Made by a program: the position numbers and the translations under genes. 64,000 bases of DNA from contig NZ_JAMKQJ010000011.1 in assembly GCF_024643205.1 (NCBI RefSeq), positions 62,001-126,000 of the forward strand, given 5' to 3'. This DNA comes from Parapedobacter tibetensis (GTDB lineage: Bacteria; Bacteroidota; Bacteroidia; Sphingobacteriales; Sphingobacteriaceae). Below, in pieces: positions 24,829 through 33,334 of this stretch; positions within the stretch are counted from its first letter, which is position 1; every line of letters begins with the position of its first letter. The notes beneath the pieces are model-generated. The model had not been told where the DNA came from and did not search any database. It worked only from the letters and a program-made list of their open reading frames with translations.

Positions 24829-26343
24829 TTATTGTTTGGCTTCCGGATGAGTGTTCAATAGCTTCCGGAGTGCAGCAACGACCTCCGGCCGTTGGTCTGC
24901 TATATTTTCATGTTCGACAGGTCCGTCTTGGTAGTCGTATAGTTCCAACTCCGCGGATTGGGGATCTGCACCGATTTTTTTCCATTCCACCAAGCGATAC
25001 CGATCCGTTCGGATGGCCCGGCCTAACCGCCCTCCCCGTGGGAAGCAATGGTACACATGGTCTCGAATGTGTACTTCAGGGTGTTGGAGTACGGATACCA
25101 TGCTCAGGCCGTCAAACGGCTGTAGTACGCCCGGTTTGTCCAATCCGGCGAGCGCTGCCAATGTGGGGTAGATATCCACCGTTTCGGCCGGCTGATCGGT
25201 ATGGGTACCGGGCCGTGTAATACCGGGGGCACATACGATTAGGGGGATCCGGCAGGCAAGCTCATAATTGACGTGCTTCGTCCAGATACCAAGCTCCCCA
25301 AGATGAAACCCATGGTCGCCCCAGAATACCACGATGGTATTTTCATCCAGATCAAGGGCTTCCAACTCCTGCAATACTTTCCCGATCTGCGTATCCACAT
25401 AACTGACGCCAGCGTAGTAACCGTGGATCAGCTTGCGCGTGAGGTGGGCAGGAAACGGATCCTGCTCTGACGATAGTGGGATGGGACTGTACTGGCTGAT
25501 TTCGACATCCCGCTTGCCAGCATAGTCCGGCGCACCCTTTGGCGCTTTTTCATAGAAGGGCATGGGGAGTTTTTCGGGGTCATATCGATCCCAATACTTT
25601 TGGGGTACGGAAAAGGGGAGGTGCGGACGTGCGAACCCTATGGCAAGGAAAAAAGGTTGTTCCGGATTTTTCTTTAATGCCCGCAACCGCTGGATAGCGC
25701 GGTTGGCCGTCCGGCCATCAGCATAGGCATCATCTTCCACCTCCGGCGATTCCCAGGCCGGTCCACGGATAAGTGTCTTCGCAAGGTCCTTGTCTCTATT
25801 TCCGAAAAGCGCTTCTTCGCGGGTCAGCTTGCCACCGGTGCTGGCGGGGTCTACATACTCAACCACCAGGTCTTTGTGGTGGGGTACACTCCAGGAAGCG
25901 GTATCATTATAACTGCCGTGGCCAATGTGGTAGACCTTACCCATGGACTCGCAGTGGTATCCGTTTTGTTTGAAGTACTGCGGCAGCGTGACCGCCTCTG
26001 GGTAAAGCTTCCGGAAATCCCGGCCAAAGGTGTAAATACCTGTTGATGAAGATCGGCTGCCCAACATCAGATTGTAACGCGAAGGGCCGCAGACCGCCTG
26101 ATTCGCATACGCGTGGTTGAACTGCATGCCCTTAGATGCTAGTCGGTCTATATTTGGTGTGATTGCCACCGGATCACCATAGCTACCCGTGGCGGGCTTC
26201 AGGTCATCTACCAATATCAACAAGACATTGGGCCGGCGGGCTGCCGGTTGCTGGGCGGAGGCGTCATGTCGCCCTGCAATCATTAGCAGGTACAAAACGA
26301 GTAAGTAAGTTGGTTTCATGGATCGTTGCCGTAAGTATTTCAT
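24829..26343 (-). CDS. S1-type sulfatase, iduronate-2-sulfatase-like (CGPSR)
   Basis: 504 aa. The signal peptide core is at about 10-30 (YLLVLYLLMIAG...SAQQ); an internal Met at residue 9 (26319) is an alternative start. The metal site is LLILVDDLKPATGSYGD, then TPNIDRLASKG. The formylglycine site is VCGPSRYNLMLGSRSSSTGIY, then SMGKVYHIGHGS and the C-terminal VVFWGDHGFHLGELGIWTKH. The sequence VDDLKPxLGxYGD with CGPSRxSxLTGxRxxxTxxY is the signature of the iduronate-2-sulfatase group (S1_7 type). It lies 3 nt after the alpha/alpha-toroid protein gene and 13 nt before the next sulfatase, within PUL-B. Confidence 0.92.
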   Translation of the reverse strand: MKYLRQRSMKPTYLLVLYLLMIAGRHDASAQQPAARRPNVLLILVDDLKPATGSYGDPVAITPNIDRLASKGMQFNHAYANQAVCGPSRYNLMLGSRSSSTGIYTFGRDFRKLYPEAVTLPQYFKQNGYHCESMGKVYHIGHGSYNDTASWSVPHHKDLVVEYVDPASTGGKLTREEALFGNRDKDLAKTLIRGPAWESPEVEDDAYADGRTANRAIQRLRALKKNPEQPFFLAIGFARPHLPFSVPQKYWDRYDPEKLPMPFYEKAPKGAPDYAGKRDVEISQYSPIPLSSEQDPFPAHLTRKLIHGYYAGVSYVDTQIGKVLQELEALDLDENTIVVFWGDHGFHLGELGIWTKHVNYELACRIPLIVCAPGITRPGTHTDQPAETVDIYPTLAALAGLDKPGVLQPFDGLSMVSVLQHPEVHIRDHVYHCFPRGGRLGRAIRTDRYRLVEWKKIGADPQSAELELYDYQDGPVEHENIADQRPEVVAALRKLLNTHPEAKQ

Positions 26344-26346
26344 CGC

Positions 26347-28431
26347 CTATAATTTCACCCCCATTTCGTCAAATCTAGCGGCAGCATTCAGAAAATGTGC
26401 CGTGATCCAGAATACCGTCCACGATTCGGCATAGCCGCCGCGCAGTGCATAAACATCCGTGACTTCGCCCCGCTGCGCAAAGTTTGTCTGCTGCAGTTGT
26501 TCGCCCTGGCTACCGGAGGGGTCAATCAATTGGCCACAGCTGAGAAACATGATTTTTGCTAGCTGCTGTAACCGTGGATCATCCAGATATTCGCCTAACT
26601 TGTATATTTCTGGGCTATACAATACGCCATAGATATCGACGTGCTGGTTCTGGGGCGACACAACGGTCCACCCCCGGGTTTTCAACCCATGGTCGGCAAG
26701 CCTGCCCGGAGGCAGCGGGATGTCCCATACCACCGTGTAGCTCAGGCATACCTCGCCCGCGTGTTTGGCCCACGCGAGGTACTTTTTTTCATCCAGGTGT
26801 TCGTACAGCGTTAAGAAACCCTGGAAAGCCGCCCATGCCCCCTCCTTGTCTTCACCTGTGGCATCCAGCGTGCCGCCCCAGTAGGGTTCTTCCATCGAAA
26901 GGTGCCTATCCGCATAATGGGTTGCTGCCTTGACCGCCGCATCCTTGTACGACGCTGTACCGAACAGCGAATGGGCAATGATCAACGGGGCGATATAAAA
27001 TCCCTCCGCTGTGGAGCGGGGGTACCACTTTGGATCGAGGATGCGCGCCGAGGCGAAATCACACGCCTCAATCAGAAACGCCTCCCACTTGGCCGACTGG
27101 TATTGCCCGTTGGCTCGGGCCGACCGTATGGCACTGGCGAAATTATACATGGCCTGCCCCACGGAAACATGATCACTTTTGGTCCATATTCCTTTGCGGA
27201 TGTTATAGTTTACTGAAAAGCCCGCCTCTTCAGACGGGTTGGTTGTGGTCAGAAAATCCAGCGACTTCTGCACCATCCGATGGATGTCGTGGTCATCCCC
27301 GGCTTGAAATTCCCGAAGATGTTGCAGTGAGTACCCCGGTGATGCCGCCTGACCGCACCAGCCCATCACGATGTGTTGACGATCTGCGGGTTCATACATG
27401 TTGAACCCCGCCACCGAATCGTCCTCAACATACCGGGATACCGCCATTCGGTATTTGGCTCCAACGATATCCGCGAACGCTGGCAATCCGCTATCGGAAT
27501 AGGGTTCATGGAGCTCCAACGCGTCGTACAGCGGCTTCTGGAAACCCGTGCCTTTGCGGGCTATCGGGAACACATCCAAATAAAAAGTTTTCTCGATGAC
27601 CATGCCAGGCGAGGCTGTAAAGTAAGTATCGTTGTACTCCACCGGGGCTTTTTGCGTGGCCTTCGCTACGCTGCGCCTGCCATTGTACCCCACCGGCCCC
27701 GAATACAAGACCAACTCACTGCTGCCGGAGTCTGCCAAGGCGCCCATTGACCACCAATGATCTGGGAGTCTTGGGTTCTTGACCGGGCTGGGGAGTGAAT
27801 GGACGGCTGCGCCGTATTTTTCCGCGCCGATACTGTTTTCGAGGGCAACAAAAGGCATGGGGAACCGATGCTCTTCAAACACCGCAAATTCACCGGGAAG
27901 TCCGTTGTATGATGGCACCCGACCGGGGGTGTTGGCCGTTCCAGACGGGTTGCCGTAATAGAGGATGCCCGGCATGAACACGGAGAGGTGCGCTCCCGGC
28001 ACACGCCAACGCACCGAAAGCGTCACCGAATCGAGGGCCTCCTCTCCGGTCCATTCATACCGTCTCACACACTTTACCAGCCCCTGTTCATATCGGTAGG
28101 CATCCCGGAAAATCCACTTGCCTTCCGGTAGATCCAACGAGCCTTCAAGGATATCCCAATCGCCCACTTGTTCATGCGACATAGCCTCGACATGCCGCCA
28201 TTCCGATGGCCAGTCCCCATCCCAGGCCGTCGCAATAGACCAAAGGCCTTCTTCCGGAGGTGATAGCTGGATGCCCGACACGCTTTTGACCAATGGAATA
28301 TATTGACCATCCTGCTGTTCAACTTCAAAACGGGCCTGTCCTTCAGTATCCGGCGTGCTTTGCGCCGCAACGATGCCGGACTGCACGGCCAGCCATAGAA
28401 AAATTAATGATAGTGAAGCCAATTGATGCAT
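26347..28431 (-). CDS. secreted protein of unknown family with predicted alpha/alpha-toroid domain (694 aa)
   Basis: From the ATG at 28431 the protein has a signal peptide ending VAAQ (about residue 23); the frame runs 21 codons higher but hides it. Residues about 30-320 are beta-rich (WSIATAWDGDWPSEWRHVE, RRYEWTGEE). From about 330 the sequence turns helical with repeated Trp/Gly-rich helical hairpins (AGWxWGxxA-like: VMGWCGQAASPGYSLQHLRE, AAFQGFLTLYEHLDEKKYL, QNQHVDIYGVLYSPEIYKLG), typical of six-hairpin or alpha/alpha-toroid glycosidases and lyases. I do not recognise a named family. Placed between two sulfatases in PUL-B, it is probably a glycoside hydrolase or lyase of the target glycan; this is inference from context. 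Confidence 0.7.
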   Translation of the reverse strand: MHQLASLSLIFLWLAVQSGIVAAQSTPDTEGQARFEVEQQDGQYIPLVKSVSGIQLSPPEEGLWSIATAWDGDWPSEWRHVEAMSHEQVGDWDILEGSLDLPEGKWIFRDAYRYEQGLVKCVRRYEWTGEEALDSVTLSVRWRVPGAHLSVFMPGILYYGNPSGTANTPGRVPSYNGLPGEFAVFEEHRFPMPFVALENSIGAEKYGAAVHSLPSPVKNPRLPDHWWSMGALADSGSSELVLYSGPVGYNGRRSVAKATQKAPVEYNDTYFTASPGMVIEKTFYLDVFPIARKGTGFQKPLYDALELHEPYSDSGLPAFADIVGAKYRMAVSRYVEDDSVAGFNMYEPADRQHIVMGWCGQAASPGYSLQHLREFQAGDDHDIHRMVQKSLDFLTTTNPSEEAGFSVNYNIRKGIWTKSDHVSVGQAMYNFASAIRSARANGQYQSAKWEAFLIEACDFASARILDPKWYPRSTAEGFYIAPLIIAHSLFGTASYKDAAVKAATHYADRHLSMEEPYWGGTLDATGEDKEGAWAAFQGFLTLYEHLDEKKYLAWAKHAGEVCLSYTVVWDIPLPPGRLADHGLKTRGWTVVSPQNQHVDIYGVLYSPEIYKLGEYLDDPRLQQLAKIMFLSCGQLIDPSGSQGEQLQQTNFAQRGEVTDVYALRGGYAESWTVFWITAHFLNAAARFDEMGVKL

Positions 28432-28450
28432 GATCTGTTCTTTTTTAAAC

Positions 28451-30043
28451 TTAACGATGGGATTCCATTTTTTCCATTCGGCTCGTCCCGGCACGATCCC
28501 ATTTTTGCAACAACGCCCTCATCTCATCAACCATATCCGGGTAGTCATTCCACACATTACTCACTTCTTCAGGATCCCTGCTGAGATCATAGAGTTGCCC
28601 TTTGGGCCCTTCGGGTTGGGCCTCGATCGAAGCCGGACGGGAGAAACCGCCCGAACCAAGCGATTCGATCAATTTCCACCGCCCGCTTTGGATGCTCCTC
28701 ACCCCAAGGCTGGATACCGAGACAACCGGAGGACGAATAGCCACCTGTTCTGGCTGTTCTCCGGTCAGTACCGGCAATAAGCTGAAACTATCTTCACCGG
28801 CATCCGTCGGTAAATCCACGCCAACAATAGCTGCAAACGTCGCCATTACATCGGTGAACGATACAGTCTGGCCCGTTAGCGCCCCTGCCTTCACAACTCG
28901 TGGCCAACGCACAATAAAAGGCATATGGTGGCCTGCCTCATAGGTGTCGCCTTTCATTCCCCGATAGGAAACATACGATGTACTACCATCCTTTGCTAAC
29001 CGTATGCCTGCACTGGCATGGTGGCCAAAGCGTCGAGTGTCATGGAGATACCAGACCGGGCCGTTATCACTGGTAAAGATTACTAGCGTCTCGTCTGACA
29101 TACCGGTGCTATCAAGCGCAGAAAGGATTTTTCCGACCTCGGCGTCCACCGTCGCGACAAAATCGCCATATTCTCCCGCTCCACTTTTTCCGCGAAAATT
29201 ATCGGCGGGTAGCCAAGGGGTGTGTGGAGCAGGGAACGCTATATGCAAAAATAGCGGCTTATGAGCACTTCCCTTGGCATGATCTTCAATAACCTCAACC
29301 GCTTCTTCCGAGAATCGCGGCAATACATCAGCCAGATTCAACCCCGGCGCTATCCCCCCACCGCGCCAAAAGGCACCTTGAATGGGTGTCCAATCCGGAC
29401 TGTTATGATCTTCAATCGTATCAGTGGGAGGCGTAACCACGCGATCATTCCGAATAAAAAAATAAGGTGGAATATCCGTAGATGCTCGGATGCCGAAAAA
29501 GGAGTCGAACCCGCAATCTACGGGGCCTCCTGAAAGCCTTTGGCCTTGCTGATAGACGCGATATGCGGCCTTGCTGTTCCCGTCGTCAGACACGTGTTCT
29601 GTGCTTGCGGCGACAGCCTCGGATTCATCAAACCCCAAATGCCACTTCCCTACCATCGCCGTCCGGTACCCGTTCGATCGAAGCAGGGAGGCGATCGTCA
29701 TCCGGCCGGGCTCAATTACCGGCTTCTCCGGCCAAACACTTACATCCGTACGGAAAGGGTATCGGCCCGTGATCAATCCATAGCGTGAAGGATGGCAAAC
29801 GGCCCCCGGTGCATGGGCATCGGTAAAACGCATGCCTTCATTGGCCAACCGGTCGATATGGAGCGTCGGAATCTTAGCTTGCGCATTGTATGCGCCGACA
29901 TCCCCATAGCCCATATCATCCACTAAAATAATGACTATATTCGGACGTTCCCTACCCTTTTCCTGTCCAAATGAAGGCGTAACCAGTAAGACTAGTTGGC
30001 ATACAAAAAATAAATACCGACGCCTGTAAGCAAAACTCACCAT
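28451..30043 (-). CDS. S1-type sulfatase, secreted, arylsulfatase A-like (CHPSR)
   Basis: 530 aa. The signal peptide ends SFGQ (about 27). The metal site is IVIILVDDMGYGDVGAYN, the formylglycine site VCHPSRYGLITGRYPFRT with the less common His after Cys, then AMVGKWHLGFDES, and the C-terminal LVIFTSDNGPVWYLHD. An HHASAGIRLAKDGSTSYVSYRGMKGDTYEAGHHMPF segment carries the substrate-side His and Lys (KGDTYEAGH). It lies 18 nt downstream of the third clan-A-like hydrolase gene and 19 nt before the toroid protein gene, so it is inside the same transcript. Confidence 0.92.
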   Translation of the reverse strand: MVSFAYRRRYLFFVCQLVLLVTPSFGQEKGRERPNIVIILVDDMGYGDVGAYNAQAKIPTLHIDRLANEGMRFTDAHAPGAVCHPSRYGLITGRYPFRTDVSVWPEKPVIEPGRMTIASLLRSNGYRTAMVGKWHLGFDESEAVAASTEHVSDDGNSKAAYRVYQQGQRLSGGPVDCGFDSFFGIRASTDIPPYFFIRNDRVVTPPTDTIEDHNSPDWTPIQGAFWRGGGIAPGLNLADVLPRFSEEAVEVIEDHAKGSAHKPLFLHIAFPAPHTPWLPADNFRGKSGAGEYGDFVATVDAEVGKILSALDSTGMSDETLVIFTSDNGPVWYLHDTRRFGHHASAGIRLAKDGSTSYVSYRGMKGDTYEAGHHMPFIVRWPRVVKAGALTGQTVSFTDVMATFAAIVGVDLPTDAGEDSFSLLPVLTGEQPEQVAIRPPVVSVSSLGVRSIQSGRWKLIESLGSGGFSRPASIEAQPEGPKGQLYDLSRDPEEVSNVWNDYPDMVDEMRALLQKWDRAGTSRMEKMESHR

Positions 30044-30061
30044 CTTATTCCTTTCCCATCG

Positions 30062-31705
30062 CTACTTTGTAAACGTGATCTCATCCCAAGAGGCCGTTCC
30101 TGCGCCATTGTGCTCCAATGAGATAACCGCCCATTCGTTTCCGGCAACAAAGCTGACCTCCGCATGCACGTATTTCCCATCGGACTCCGCGTAGGTGACT
30201 TCCTTTTCTGCTTTCTCCTTCCCCAATACATCGAAACCCATGGCTCTCAGATTGGCTTTCGATGCCGCTCCAGTCAGCTTCACCCGGGCACAGAGTTTGT
30301 ACCGTTGCCCCGGTGTTAACCCTTCCACCAAGCGACGACACCTGTTCGCTGAAATTTGCGTTAAAGGACGAACGGGTTTGGACATCTTTAAATAGTTATT
30401 CCCCTTGAAGGCCCCGGACGGATCATTCTTGACAAAATCCACCGATTCCCATTCCTGCGGTACGGAGGTTTGCATGCCAATACGAGGGTTTCCTTTAAAG
30501 CATACCACCCACCCGCGCGATTTATCCGGATTAGCCTCCTCAAAGCCACCGTTTATACCATTCGATAACAAATGTGGCTCCAACCGCCAAAGCTCTTTAT
30601 AGGCTTGGTATTCCCGCTCATAGCGCTCGAATCCATTCGCCAAAGGGCGATTTTTGTCCAGTATATTGTACTCGCCGCCGTTGGCCTGCGACTTGATCAC
30701 TGCATACATCACGATATACTTGAAACCCAGCGCCTTCATTTGCACCAAATCGTTCCCTATCCACCGCGCTTTATAGGTACGGGCATCCGCTTCGGTGGCG
30801 CCCTCCCATACCTGCGGGAGTGTAAGCCGGGTGCCGTTCTCGTCCATCACCATGGGTCGACGGGGATATCCCATTTCCTCGGCTCGATCGATGATCCGCC
30901 AAACATCGGTACCGCCTTCGTTATGGCCATCTTCACCAATATCATTGTGCTTGTGTACCCCGAAATAGTCGCAATACTGGGTAATGCCACGTTCGGCCAG
31001 CTCCACGCCTTTGTCGATACGGCCACCGGAAATCGGGCAGGACAGCACGACAATTTCGGGATTCACGGCCTTTAGTGTCGTATACACCACTTCCTGTACC
31101 CGCATCACCTGATCGACTGTCAACGGCACACCATCCTCCCGCATACCGGGCAGAAAGGGCTCGTTCACTGCCGAGTAATAGAGCGGTTTTGTTCCGTAAT
31201 ATTTCCCGATCTCCTCCACCACGTACCGGGCATTCTCTTCCCAAACCGGCCCGAAGTTATCCGGATTGGCTACCACACGATCCAATCGCAGCTCCGTAGC
31301 ATACCGGATGCCCTCTTCATCCAGTCGTCTATAGATCGAATCCATATACGGAAAATCGATAAAACTACCCTTCCTCCGTTTTAATCTGTTAACTTCCAAC
31401 ACACCTACCGACTCACGCACGCCCCATACATCCAGGTCTTTCAGGTGTTTGATCACCCGCTCGCGCATGGGCTTGCCGTCCGCCGAATCTTTGCTCCGCG
31501 GGCGGTACCTGAAAAATTTCAAATTCGAATTGAACAGCAAGTTGCCCCGATAGGTTTCATCAACCGAAACTTGTGCGTTGCTTTTTTCTTCCGTAAGCCC
31601 ATCTGAGAGCTTATCCTGGCATTTGCTGAAAAACGGAAAAACGATAAAAAGTGCAAGGTACTTCACCAGCACCGGGAGCGATTTTCTATTTGTAGGTTTC
31701 ATCAT
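30062..31705 (-). CDS. clan-A-like glycoside hydrolase lipoprotein with C-terminal beta-sandwich, paralog 1
   Basis: 547 aa from the ATG at 31705 (two adjacent ATGs; the longer frame adds 47 non-conserved residues). The lipoprotein signal ends FFSKC (Cys 29). A TIM-barrel-like region (about 55-375) has LYYSAVNEPFLPG with the Asn-Glu-Pro of a clan-A acid/base (Glu 182) and MVMDENGTRL with a candidate nucleophile Glu near 290; GVHKHNDIGED and GWVVCFKG are shared by all three copies. From about 384 (INGGFEEANPDKS) a CBM4/9-like beta-sandwich follows, with PGQRYKLCARVKL. I cannot assign a CAZy family. It follows the second SusD by 28 nt. Against its sisters it has Asp for Asn before the nucleophile and a more diverged barrel start. 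Confidence 0.75.
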   Translation of the reverse strand: MMKPTNRKSLPVLVKYLALFIVFPFFSKCQDKLSDGLTEEKSNAQVSVDETYRGNLLFNSNLKFFRYRPRSKDSADGKPMRERVIKHLKDLDVWGVRESVGVLEVNRLKRRKGSFIDFPYMDSIYRRLDEEGIRYATELRLDRVVANPDNFGPVWEENARYVVEEIGKYYGTKPLYYSAVNEPFLPGMREDGVPLTVDQVMRVQEVVYTTLKAVNPEIVVLSCPISGGRIDKGVELAERGITQYCDYFGVHKHNDIGEDGHNEGGTDVWRIIDRAEEMGYPRRPMVMDENGTRLTLPQVWEGATEADARTYKARWIGNDLVQMKALGFKYIVMYAVIKSQANGGEYNILDKNRPLANGFERYEREYQAYKELWRLEPHLLSNGINGGFEEANPDKSRGWVVCFKGNPRIGMQTSVPQEWESVDFVKNDPSGAFKGNNYLKMSKPVRPLTQISANRCRRLVEGLTPGQRYKLCARVKLTGAASKANLRAMGFDVLGKEKAEKEVTYAESDGKYVHAEVSFVAGNEWAVISLEHNGAGTASWDEITFTK

Positions 31706-31733
31706 TTTGGTTTTTTTTAATTTAATCAATGTT

Positions 31734-33299
31734 TCAATACCCCTCGCTTTGTTCCAACTGGTCATTGGCTTCCAATTCTTGTTGAGGGATGGGTAAGTAA
31801 TTGTCGCGGGGAGCATAGTTGATGGTTCCCGACCTGACTTTTCCATAAGCAGCTAACTCATCCTCAACGATACCCCAGCGTTGCAGATCATACCACCGAT
31901 GGCCCTCGGCAAACAATTCCAAAAAGCGTTCCTCCCGGATCGCATCGCGGAGCTGGATTCCCGACAACCCCATAAGGTCTGCCGAAGGCTCGGGCGTATC
32001 CGGACTAAACCCGTGGGCCCGCCTTCTTACTTTATTCATGTATTCCAAGGCCTCGACATCGTTGCCTTGGGCCTGAAGCACCTCAGCATACATCAAATAC
32101 ACATCGGCCAAGCGCATCATGATCAGGTTTGCCCCATGGGTAAGGTTGGTGGAATAAACCGAATGGTCCAAGGGTACGTACTTCCTAAAGCTCCAACCCA
32201 GCGCACCGTCATCACCCACGTAAACCTGCAAAGGAATCTTAGCTCCCTTGTTGTCAAAAACCGAGTCCACGCCCGGCTCTAACGCTGCGATGCGTAGACG
32301 GGGATCATCTCCAAAGCGCTGGACATTCTTGTCGTGCGGATATACATTGCTCCATCCTGATCCCTTGGGAGCCATCACCAGCGAGGTCAGTGTTCCGGTA
32401 CCTCCGGCGCGCTCCTGCATGTCTACGCTGAAGTTGAGTTCGTAGAGCGATTCCGGGCTAAACTCGTTGGTTCCGCGGAACAGGGCATCGTACGCATCAT
32501 AGGGCTCCAATGAAAAAGCCCCGCTGCTAATCACCTCTTCGAAATACCCACGAGCCATCTCCCAGTTTTCCTGGTAGAGGTACGTCTTTCCCAAAAAACC
32601 TTTTGCCGCATACCGGTCTACCCGGGCAATGTTTTCGCCGCTCCAGGAATCCGGCAGCCGTTGCTCGGCTTCTTTAAAGTCGTTGACGATTTGCTGATAA
32701 ACTTCGGCAACGGAAGCCCGGGGCACAAACATGTCCTCCCGCGTTTCGGGCACTTCCAAAATCAGCGGAACGCCCCGCGTGCTACCGTTTCTTGCCGGAC
32801 TGTCTTCGCCCCACAAACGTATGAGGTGAAAATAGGCCAGCCCCCGTTGGAAATGGGCTTCACCTTTCATTTGCGAAACGCGTTCTTGCTCTTCCTCGGA
32901 AAGCTCGGTGCCTGCGGCAAATTGATCGCTTTGGGTTAAAAAATCATTCGCCCGTGCGATAATTCGGTACCAGCTTCGCCAGAAATCCCTAACCAGGCCG
33001 TTCTCCGGTGTCACGTTGTTTTGGTATAGCTGATTCCATGCATTATCCGCAATCCATTCCTGATCGGCCGTGTGAGCCAGGCCATACAAAGCCTTGGGCA
33101 CAAAATCCCGGCCGTAAAGCTCCCGGGTGGTTTGGGCGGAATACACCGCAGTAAGTGCCAGCTCCAGGTCTTGCATCTTCGTAAAGAAATTTTTCTCATC
33201 GATCTGATTGGGATTGGCAACGTCCAGAAAATTATCCGAGCACTGTGTTGATACCAAGCCTACACTCGCCAATACGATATATATCTTTAGTTTCTTCAT
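31734..33299 (-). CDS. SusD/RagB-family lipoprotein, PUL-B second pair
   Basis: 521 aa from the ATG at 33299 (MKKLKIYIVLASVGLVSTQC); the lipobox is VSTQC with Cys 20, and the frame extends 12 codons upstream. N-terminal SusD region: NPNQIDEKNFFTKMQDLELALTAVY and GEAHFQRGLAYFHLIRLWGEDSP, the helical repeat hallmark. C-terminal part: MMRLADVYLMYAEVLQAQGND and EERFLELFAEGHRWYDLQRWG, ending NYLPIPQQELEANDQLEQSEGY, a slightly atypical tail (QSEGY for QNPGY). It lies 36 nt after the SusC stop and pairs with it. Confidence 0.94.
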   Translation of the reverse strand: MKKLKIYIVLASVGLVSTQCSDNFLDVANPNQIDEKNFFTKMQDLELALTAVYSAQTTRELYGRDFVPKALYGLAHTADQEWIADNAWNQLYQNNVTPENGLVRDFWRSWYRIIARANDFLTQSDQFAAGTELSEEEQERVSQMKGEAHFQRGLAYFHLIRLWGEDSPARNGSTRGVPLILEVPETREDMFVPRASVAEVYQQIVNDFKEAEQRLPDSWSGENIARVDRYAAKGFLGKTYLYQENWEMARGYFEEVISSGAFSLEPYDAYDALFRGTNEFSPESLYELNFSVDMQERAGGTGTLTSLVMAPKGSGWSNVYPHDKNVQRFGDDPRLRIAALEPGVDSVFDNKGAKIPLQVYVGDDGALGWSFRKYVPLDHSVYSTNLTHGANLIMMRLADVYLMYAEVLQAQGNDVEALEYMNKVRRRAHGFSPDTPEPSADLMGLSGIQLRDAIREERFLELFAEGHRWYDLQRWGIVEDELAAYGKVRSGTINYAPRDNYLPIPQQELEANDQLEQSEGY

Positions 33300-33334
33300 C
33301 ACTTTTATTGATTTATGAACATGCTTTATTTCCA

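Noticed and set aside
18000..31000. Many long antisense frames opposite the sulfatase and phosphatase genes
   Set aside because: They result from GC-rich codon usage, have no start context or recognisable motifs, and lie opposite well-supported genes.
31706..31846. 47-codon N-terminal extension of hydrolase paralog 1
   Set aside because: It overlaps the end of the SusD gene, is not found in the sister proteins, and would hide the lipoprotein signal.
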